Below are positions 57,827 through 64,000 of a DNA stretch of 64,000 bases, in pieces. The DNA comes from Deltaproteobacteria bacterium. Its GTDB lineage: Bacteria > Myxococcota_A > Polyangia > Polyangiales > Houyiibacteriaceae. The stretch is taken from assembly GCA_017644045.1 (NCBI GenBank), contig JAEPMI010000006.1, positions 274,980 to 338,979 of the forward strand, written 5' to 3'. Numbering within the stretch: position 1 is the stretch's first letter; every line of letters starts with the position of its first letter. The position numbers were made by a program, and so were the translations under genes. Below the pieces are notes generated by a model that was not told the DNA's origin, did not search any database, and saw only the letters and a list, made by a program, of their open reading frames with translations.

Positions 57827-58705
57827 ATGACGGCGATGCGGGCATGGAAGCACCGAGCTCGACGTGGTCTCGCGACGCGCTTGGCTCCGCACGTCGCGGC
57901 CCGCTTCGAGGGCACGCTCGCGTCGCTGCCGCCCCTCGCCGACCTCGATCACGTCGTCCGCACGATGTGGCTCCGCCGCTGGATCCGCGGTCACGAGCTC
58001 GATCGACGGACCGACCCTTTCGACGCGGCGCGAACGCTCGCGGACGATCTTCGTGGTGTCCTCGTGACCCAACGACAGACCAGACTCGAGGTGCGGGACT
58101 CGATCGAGGACGACGACTTCATGGACCGCCGCATCACGCTCCTGGTGAGCGGCCTGTCGAATTGCGAGCTGATGGCCGTCTGCCTGGCCGACGCGCTACG
58201 CGCGCTGGGTCACTCGGCGACCGTCTGGTCCACCGGCGACGCGGCCGAGCACCACGGCTCGCACACGCTGGTGCACCTCGAGGCCCCGACCGGGACGGCG
58301 TTCGTCGATGCGTGGTCCGACGTCCGGGTCATGCACGTCTCGGGGATTCGGTCGGCGAATCGCGGACCGGATCGCGCGCCGCCGGGGTCCCCCGACCGCG
58401 CGAGTCTGACCGGACTCTCGATCGAGGCGAACGGTATCTACCCCGCGAGCGCCTATCGTTCGGGTCACGCCAAGCGCTTGCCCGAGCGGCGATGGCGCCC
58501 GCTCGGCGCCGTGCGGGACTGGTCGCGCGCGCATGCGTGCGCGCCCATCTGGGTCGACTACGTGCAGCTCCGCCTGCGCGACCTCTTCGGCGAGCTACCG
58601 GATGCCGCGAGTGCCTATCGGACACTCGGGGAGCGCGAGCTGCCCCAGTCGCTCCAGGTCACGCTGGCGCGGCTGGCGGAGAGTCGCCGAGGGGCCGTGG
58701 GGTGA
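57827..58705 (+). CDS. Transglutaminase-like protein
   Basis: The 292-residue protein has a triad in the order Cys113 (SNCELMAVCLADAL), His146 or His150 (HTLVHL) and Asp161 (FVDAW), as in transglutaminase-like cysteine hydrolases. No signal peptide is visible, so it may act in the cytoplasm. The last 47 bases overlap the convergent radical SAM gene. The substrate is unknown. Confidence 0.65.
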   Translation: MTAMRAWKHRARRGLATRLAPHVAARFEGTLASLPPLADLDHVVRTMWLRRWIRGHELDRRTDPFDAARTLADDLRGVLVTQRQTRLEVRDSIEDDDFMDRRITLLVSGLSNCELMAVCLADALRALGHSATVWSTGDAAEHHGSHTLVHLEAPTGTAFVDAWSDVRVMHVSGIRSANRGPDRAPPGSPDRASLTGLSIEANGIYPASAYRSGHAKRLPERRWRPLGAVRDWSRAHACAPIWVDYVQLRLRDLFGELPDAASAYRTLGERELPQSLQVTLARLAESRRGAVG

Positions 58706-59906
58706 GCTCGAAGGTCCGGCCGTAGCTCGGCACCACCCCTGGGCAGCGATCGCGGGCCGCGCACTCGTCACACGCGTCGATGCGCTCGAAGTCCACGAAG
58801 CTCATGTGTTGCCGACCGTAGGACCAGAAGAAGTGCTCGCGGAGAGCCGGCGGAGCCACGCACTCGGGGATGCCGTTCACCGCGACGCGACGGGGCGGGA
58901 CCGAGCGCGCCAGCCGCGCGAGGCTGCTCAGCGCGGTGTCGAAGTCCACGCCTCGCTCGCCGTAGGTGTGCTCCATGTCGTCGCTCGGGTACCAGAAGAA
59001 GATCGTGATCGGGGTGTCGGGTCCCATGCGCTCGACGAGCGCCGCGAGGTGCTCCGGCAAGGTGTCCACGGTGTTCCGAACGCAGGGCACCTCGAGCGAG
59101 ATGCGGATGCCGGCGGCGCGAAGGTGCTCGACGCCCTGCCAGAAGATCCGATGGGCCCCCTCCTTGCCGCCGACCGAGTCGAAGACCTCCGCGTCGACCC
59201 CGTGCGCCGTGAGCGCAGCGTGGTCCACGTCGTGATCGACGAGCACCTGGACGAACGATGCGTCGGCGAGGCGGGTGCCCGGTGACTGGATGCCCATCTT
59301 CCGAAAGCCGAGGGAGTGAGCGAGGGCGAGCGCGCGATCGAAGAGAGGCGAGGCGAGGCAGTCCTTGCCCGACCACTCGACGGTGATCGCGTCGGCCGAC
59401 TCGGCGCGCTCGCGCAGCTGCGACTCGATCGACGCCCAGGCCTCGGCGAGCACGTCGGGGCGAACCACCGGCAGCGCACCCTGCATTCGCTGGACGCTCA
59501 CCGAACAGAACTCGCACGCTCGATCGCAGTCGCCTGGCAGGTAGATCCCGATGGACTCGCCACGGGGTTGCCGAGGCTCCTGCCGCTCCGCGACCGCCGC
59601 GCGAGAAGGGTCCGGCAGCGGACCCTCGAGCGGCACGCGCTCGAGAGCTCGGCAGAGCAATCGGCCGACCCGGTCGAGGTGGCCGGCCCTCGGCCCGGGC
59701 TCCGCGCGGAGATACGCGTAGACGAACCCATCCGGGTATCGGATGGCGTTCACTCGCACCGACTCTTCTCCTCCCGCCAGCCGAAACGTCAGCCGCCAAC
59801 CGCGACCCACCATCGGCATCGCGCTCACGTAGCTGGGCGCGGCCTGCGCGCCTTCGAGGGCGCGCGCGGCGAGCTCGGCGAAGAAGGCCTCGGGCTCGGG
59901 CGACAC
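58659..59906 (-). CDS. Radical SAM protein
   Basis: The long open frame over this region extends far upstream, but the protein should start near GTG 59906 (415 residues), because the frame further up runs across the FHA gene. A pre-domain of about 130 residues is followed by CDRACEFC (CxxxCxxC), which binds the cluster. The C-terminal CDECAARDRC adds three cysteines that may hold a second cluster. The substrate is unknown. It is followed upstream by an FHA gene in the same direction. Confidence 0.85.
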   Translation of the reverse strand: MSPEPEAFFAELAARALEGAQAAPSYVSAMPMVGRGWRLTFRLAGGEESVRVNAIRYPDGFVYAYLRAEPGPRAGHLDRVGRLLCRALERVPLEGPLPDPSRAAVAERQEPRQPRGESIGIYLPGDCDRACEFCSVSVQRMQGALPVVRPDVLAEAWASIESQLRERAESADAITVEWSGKDCLASPLFDRALALAHSLGFRKMGIQSPGTRLADASFVQVLVDHDVDHAALTAHGVDAEVFDSVGGKEGAHRIFWQGVEHLRAAGIRISLEVPCVRNTVDTLPEHLAALVERMGPDTPITIFFWYPSDDMEHTYGERGVDFDTALSSLARLARSVPPRRVAVNGIPECVAPPALREHFFWSYGRQHMSFVDFERIDACDECAARDRCPGVVPSYGRTFELTPRPLGDSPPAAPA

Positions 59907-59944
59907 CTTCCCGGTGTACCAGCAATGGTCAGCCCGCGCTCTAC

Positions 59945-60541
59945 TCAGCGCATCGCGATGCGGTACTGGCGAGCGATGGCGTCGCGGAGCCCGGCCGGCG
60001 AGTGGAAGCGGAACTCGTAGGTCGCGAGTCGCACGGCCACGCCGTCGCCCAGCGCGATGGGGGTCATCGGCTCGAGCTCCTGTCCCTCCACGAAGGTGCC
60101 GAACGTCGAGCGGGCGTCCGCGAGCTCGACGATCCCTTCGGGCGAGATGGTCACGTAGGCGTGATACTTCGACACCTTCGAGAGCAAGATCTGAACGTCC
60201 ACCTTCGGCGCGCGGCCGATGCCGATGCGCTCCGCGAACGCGCCACCGTCGCGCTTCTCGAGCCGGATGACGTCGTCGGTCATCGGCACGCGCGCGGTGC
60301 CGGTGACCTTGGCGTGCGCGATGCTCCCCCCCCGATCGCGTGTCTGGCGAAGGGCGGCGTCGATGGCGCTCGCGTCGGATGCTCGAGTGTGGAACCCACC
60401 CGGCTGTGCGACCACCTGCGGTGTCGCGTCGCGTCGGCGCATCAGCACGGGGACCGTCCACTCGCGATCGAAGAGGGTCAGGTCTCGACCGTAGCGTGCC
60501 GCCAAGTCCGAGAGCCGTTCGAACGGAGGCGCATCGCTCAT
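59945..60541 (-). CDS. FHA-domain protein
   Basis: From ATG 60541 the protein is 198 residues; upstream ATGs at 60568 and 60580 are possible. The C-terminal half is an FHA domain (IGIGRAPKVDVQILL, SKYHAYVTI, STFGTFVEGQEL), expected to bind phosphothreonine. The N-terminal half is helical and of unknown role. It has no membrane helix. Confidence 0.82.
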   Translation of the reverse strand: MSDAPPFERLSDLAARYGRDLTLFDREWTVPVLMRRRDATPQVVAQPGGFHTRASDASAIDAALRQTRDRGGSIAHAKVTGTARVPMTDDVIRLEKRDGGAFAERIGIGRAPKVDVQILLSKVSKYHAYVTISPEGIVELADARSTFGTFVEGQELEPMTPIALGDGVAVRLATYEFRFHSPAGLRDAIARQYRIAMR

Positions 60542-60640
60542 CTCCGGTCCCCGTCGTTCCCCACCCATCGACCCATGCAACCGTCAGAGTAACGCGCACG
60601 ACGGGGTGACGCGAGATTTCAGGGCCGCCATCACGGCGGG

Positions 60641-62251
60641 TCAGAGAACACGGCCTTCCCTCGTCGCGCCACCACCCCACATCGGATAGCGGGCATCCGG
60701 CTCGAGCACGTGGCGGAGGTCTCTCGCGATCAGCCGACCGTCGACCGTCACGAGATAGACCCAGCCGTCCCAGAGCACCGGTTGGGACGCGACTCCCGCG
60801 GGCAACGCGCTGCGGCTGAGCACTCGTCCGCTCGCGCGGTCGTGCACGACGAGCGCGCCGGCAGCCGTCCCGAAGACGAAGGCGCGCCCTGCGACCGCAG
60901 GCACGGTGAGACCACCCGACTCGAAGTGGGACCAACGGAGCGTGTCGTCTCCCATCACCGATCGACGTTCCCGAACGCGCACGGTGCCGCCGAGCACCTC
61001 GACGGAGTCCTCTGCGCTGACCAGCACCCGCGGCCCTTCGTAGTGCCAGAGCCAGAGCCCGCCCCCACGGGCGGCCATCTGCGGAACGCCTCCGAGCGGC
61101 TCGCGACCGAACGAGCCCAGCACGCGACCGTTCACGTCGAGCCGCGCAATCTCGATGCCGCCTCGGTCCATGCGGAGGTCGTGCACCACCCGCGCGCCGA
61201 TGGGGGCCACCCGGAGCCGGGCGAAGACCGCATCGAGACACGCTCGGGGAGAGCCGGGCTCGGGCTCCCGTCCCTCCACCGGCGGCAGGCCGTCGACCGA
61301 GCTCGTGTCGACGATCACGGAGCCCTCCCGCTCGACGGTGACCGGAAGCCGAAGCGGCCGGTTCCAGCCGCACTCGCCGAGCTCGCTCAGGTGCTCCTGG
61401 ACGAACGCGAAGACCTCGGCGCGGCCCGGCTCCAGACCTTCGAGGGTCGCGGTGAGCTGCAATCGTTGGCCTCCGGCACCCCGCGGCCACACGACGACGC
61501 GCACCTCGTGTCCATACACCGTGGGCGCGCCGATGGCGCCGAGGGGTCGGCACCAACGCGGCTCACCGCTCGTGAGGACGAAGGCGCAGACCTCGCCGGC
61601 AGCCGTGGAGAGAAAGACGGAGTCTCCCGCGAGGACCGGCGCATCGAGCACGTTGTCGCTCAGCGCAACCGACCACTCCGGCTCGCCGGTACGGAGCGTG
61701 AGCGCGGTGAGCGCCCAGCCGTCTCGCCTCTCGTCGCGATGTGCGGCGATGACCCTCCGCGACCCGGCCGCGGGCGCCGCCGTGATCGGGTCGCCCAGGT
61801 AGCGCTCCCATTCGATCGCGCCGGTCTCCGCGTCGAGCGAGTGCACGTGGCAGCTCTCGGTACCGAAGATCACGCGGCCCTGATGGACCAGCGCCGAGGT
61901 GGGGCCGACGTCGCCGACGCGGGTTCGCCAGACCTCGCCGCCGGTGCGCGCGTCGTAGGCGATCATGTCGCGGCTGCCGAGCCCGCCTCCGACGTAGACT
62001 CGTCCCTCGGCGACGGCGGGGGTGCGGAGCCAACGGCTGTGGATCCGCACCTCCCACCCAGCGGCGCTCATGTCCACGGGAGCCGTCGAGATCGGCACTT
62101 GCGGTGGTGGCGCTTCCTCGACTCCGGTGCCGGGTCGTACGGGCACGCGCGTCTCGTTCTGGATCGCGAGGGGCGCCATCGCGCGCGGTGCGCACGCCCC
62201 CATCCAGGCCAGCGCGATCAGGGGCGCCGTCCATCGGGCTCGTTCGCTCAT
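60641..62251 (-). CDS. PQQ-like beta-propeller lipoprotein
   Basis: The 536-residue protein has a lipobox MGAC (Cys20). Repeats with W-shaped blades (AYDARTGGEVWRT; SLDAETGAIEWERYLGDPI; LTLRTGEPEWSVAL) form a BamB-like PQQ propeller interrupted at about 270-360 by an insertion with two cysteines (ELGECGW, RACLDAVF) that resembles a TonB/AgmX-type domain. The propeller resumes to the end. It is probably an envelope scaffold. Confidence 0.85.
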   Translation of the reverse strand: MSERARWTAPLIALAWMGACAPRAMAPLAIQNETRVPVRPGTGVEEAPPPQVPISTAPVDMSAAGWEVRIHSRWLRTPAVAEGRVYVGGGLGSRDMIAYDARTGGEVWRTRVGDVGPTSALVHQGRVIFGTESCHVHSLDAETGAIEWERYLGDPITAAPAAGSRRVIAAHRDERRDGWALTALTLRTGEPEWSVALSDNVLDAPVLAGDSVFLSTAAGEVCAFVLTSGEPRWCRPLGAIGAPTVYGHEVRVVVWPRGAGGQRLQLTATLEGLEPGRAEVFAFVQEHLSELGECGWNRPLRLPVTVEREGSVIVDTSSVDGLPPVEGREPEPGSPRACLDAVFARLRVAPIGARVVHDLRMDRGGIEIARLDVNGRVLGSFGREPLGGVPQMAARGGGLWLWHYEGPRVLVSAEDSVEVLGGTVRVRERRSVMGDDTLRWSHFESGGLTVPAVAGRAFVFGTAAGALVVHDRASGRVLSRSALPAGVASQPVLWDGWVYLVTVDGRLIARDLRHVLEPDARYPMWGGGATREGRVL

Positions 62252-62361
62252 CGTTCCTCCTTCGAGCTCGAACGTCGCTCTGAGGGAACCCCGACCCGCG
62301 AGACGCTTGGGTCCGCCGCTTGCGCGCGCTGCTCGAGGCCGAGGTCTGATAGCGTTCGGGG

Positions 62362-63780
62362 GTGCGCAAGCGCTTGCTCCGAGCGGTGGCCGGCATCGCC
62401 ATCGTGATCGCCCTGCTCTATCTGCCGGAGTGCCCGGCCGATCCGCCGGAGCGCTCGGACGGCGAGCCGTTCACCTGGAACCAGGACGAGGTCTGGGAAG
62501 CCCTGGAGGCGCGCTTCGCCGCGGCGCGCGACCACGGATGCCAGCCCTTCGACACGAGCGTGCTCGCGGAGAGGCTCGCGGCGCTCGACGGCGCCGAGCC
62601 GAACGACCCACGATGGGACGAGTGGGAGCAGTCGCTCTTCGACCTCGCCGCGCAGACGGCCGCTTGTCCGGACGACGCTCGCGCGCTGGTCGACTTCTAC
62701 GGGGAGGCACGGACGCGCATCCGGCAGACCGCGCTCGGGTGGAACCTCGAAGAGACGGACGCCAGGCAGCGTCTCTACCGCCTGCTGCAAGGCGGACGGA
62801 TGGCCATCGAAGAGGTCATGCTCCAGATGCCCGCCGACGAGATGCCCGTGATCGTGCGCGGCGAGGACGTGGAGGGCGCGGGCCCCTGCACGACGCTCCA
62901 CGACACACGTGTGTGTTCGGGCGACATCCTGCTCTCGCGTGGCGGCGCCCCGACCTCGGCGCTCATCGCGCGGGGGAGCGACTACCCGGGCAGCTTCTCC
63001 CACGTCGCCCTCGTGCACGTGAGCGAAGACGGCACCTTTCGCACCATCGAGGCGCACATCGAGGTGGGCACGAAGATCGCGGGCGTGGAGACCTACCAGG
63101 GCGACCCGAAGCTCCGGGTGATGCTGCTGCGGCTGCGGCCCGAGGCGCTGGACGACCCGGCGATCCCCCACCGCGCGGCGAGCGCCGCCATCGCGGAAGC
63201 CGCGAGCAGGCACATCCCCTACGACTTCGCCATGGACTGGGACGATCCGGACAAGCAGTTCTGCTCGGAGGTCGCGTCGACCCACTACGCCAACGAAGGC
63301 GTCCACCTCTGGAAGGGCCTCACCAAGACGAGCAGCGAGGGAACGGCGCGTTGGCTGAGTCGGTTCGGCGTGAAGCGCTTCGAGACCCATGGTCCGAGCG
63401 ACCTCGAGCACGACCCGCAGCTCGCCGTGGTCGCGGAGTGGCGTGCTCCGGAGACGCTCTTCCAGGCCCACGTGGACGACGCGGTCGTCGACGCCATGCT
63501 GGAGGGCGCGGCCGACGGCGACGAGGTCGGCTACTCCTACGCTCGCCTCCCCTTCGCGCGGCTCGCGAAGGCCTACAGCTGGGTCCGTGGTCTCTTCGGG
63601 ACGGCGGCACCGATCCCCGAGGGCATGAGCGCGACCGTCGCGCTCCGGGTCGAGTGGTTGCGCGCGAGGCACCGCACCATCGCCGACGCCGTGCGTGCCG
63701 AGGTGGAGACCTTCCGAGACGAGCGCGGCTACACGCCGCCGTACTGGGAGCTCGTGGCGATGGCGCGCCGGGCCCGCTGA
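62362..63780 (+). CDS. YiiX/NlpC-P60-like cysteine hydrolase
   Basis: The 472-residue protein starts with GTG and a hydrophobic N-terminal anchor (LLRAVAGIAIVIALLYL). The catalytic domain has SGDILLSRGG, SFSHVALVHV (His about 212), IEAHIEVG and FCSEVAST (Cys about 301), the permuted papain-like order of YiiX/YebB proteins. These cleave peptides or lipid amides in the envelope. It is divergent from the PQQ lipoprotein. Confidence 0.8.
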   Translation: MRKRLLRAVAGIAIVIALLYLPECPADPPERSDGEPFTWNQDEVWEALEARFAAARDHGCQPFDTSVLAERLAALDGAEPNDPRWDEWEQSLFDLAAQTAACPDDARALVDFYGEARTRIRQTALGWNLEETDARQRLYRLLQGGRMAIEEVMLQMPADEMPVIVRGEDVEGAGPCTTLHDTRVCSGDILLSRGGAPTSALIARGSDYPGSFSHVALVHVSEDGTFRTIEAHIEVGTKIAGVETYQGDPKLRVMLLRLRPEALDDPAIPHRAASAAIAEAASRHIPYDFAMDWDDPDKQFCSEVASTHYANEGVHLWKGLTKTSSEGTARWLSRFGVKRFETHGPSDLEHDPQLAVVAEWRAPETLFQAHVDDAVVDAMLEGAADGDEVGYSYARLPFARLAKAYSWVRGLFGTAAPIPEGMSATVALRVEWLRARHRTIADAVRAEVETFRDERGYTPPYWELVAMARRAR

Positions 63781-63846
63781 CCCTTCCGCGCCTCCCGTGA
63801 ATGGGGCGCTCGACCGGAGGGGTCGCGTCCCCTATGGTCGGCCGCC

Positions 63847-64000
63847 ATGCGGAAGATTCGGGTGATCTTCGGCGGGGTGTTGGGGGTGCTCTCGTGCGCT
63901 TCGATCACCTCCGCCCAGACGACGGCGGAGGGGGATCCCACCGTCGAAGAGGGCGAGATCGCCCCTGCGGCGAACGCGGAAGAGCCCGAGGCCAGCGAGC
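63847..64000 (+). CDS. Exported protein, N-terminal fragment (cut by window end)
   Basis: ATG 63847 opens a signal peptide (residues 1-23, GGVLGVLSCASITSAQ) followed by an acidic, low-complexity start of the mature protein. It continues beyond the window. Nothing more can be said about its role. Confidence 0.7.
   Translation, partial: MRKIRVIFGGVLGVLSCASITSAQTTAEGDPTVEEGEIAPAANAEEPEASE

Noticed and set aside
59907-61556. A 965-residue open frame covering the radical SAM gene and beyond
   Set aside because: Its upstream 550 codons run across the FHA and PQQ genes and have shadow-like composition.

Overview
The window looks like a piece of a myxobacterial chromosome (phylum Myxococcota). A Polyangia/Sandaracinaceae-type host is my guess. 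The reasons are high GC, two proteins ending in MYXO-CTERM-like sorting tails, a MopE-repeat lipoprotein with an RCC1 propeller, a PilZ variant, FHA proteins and many lipoproteins. No rRNA, tRNA, CRISPR array or intact insertion sequence was recognised.

The left half (about 1-32.6 kb) is accessory in character: mixed and locally lower GC, giant genes without familiar functions, and operons whose genes nearly all overlap. It begins with the truncated start of a radical SAM gene (1-266, minus) and three co-directional exported proteins of unknown function (417-5232). Next is a compact four-gene operon (5411-13089): a calcineurin-type metallophosphoesterase, an ABC ATPase, an eight-helix membrane protein, and a trypsin-NACHT-FGE/sulfatase-like protein. 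This resembles NTPase-based bacterial conflict or immune systems. After about 700 bases without a gene comes a 17-kb run of five very large genes (13788-30892), also almost all overlapping: a helix-hairpin-helix-containing protein of about 1,930 residues split by a G9 tract, a 649-residue unknown, a PhoD-like metallophosphatase, a DUF6603-like protein of 1,150 residues, and a 1,216-residue unknown. No secretion signals are visible in them, and their joint function is not known to me. A small minus-strand gene and a frameshifted cupin relic follow. A diverged direct repeat (13234-13269 and 32586-32621) brackets the giant-gene cluster, and the second copy lies where composition changes to uniform very high GC.

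The right half (32.7-64 kb) reads as ordinary core or household sequence: FHA signalling proteins, an Lnt-like nitrilase with a TetR regulator and a clear palindromic operator, a Tat-exported HiPIP, a lipase-like lipoprotein, a plsC-epimerase-aldo/keto reductase operon, a TauD dioxygenase divergent from the MopE/RCC1 lipoprotein, a PilZ / ferritin-like / ATP-grasp operon, a phospholipase D-like protein, a DUF2330 protein, acetyl-CoA synthetase, a pair of lipoproteins, DUF429 and transglutaminase-like proteins, a second radical SAM enzyme followed by an FHA protein and a PQQ-propeller lipoprotein, a YiiX-type hydrolase, and the start of one more exported protein cut by the window edge.
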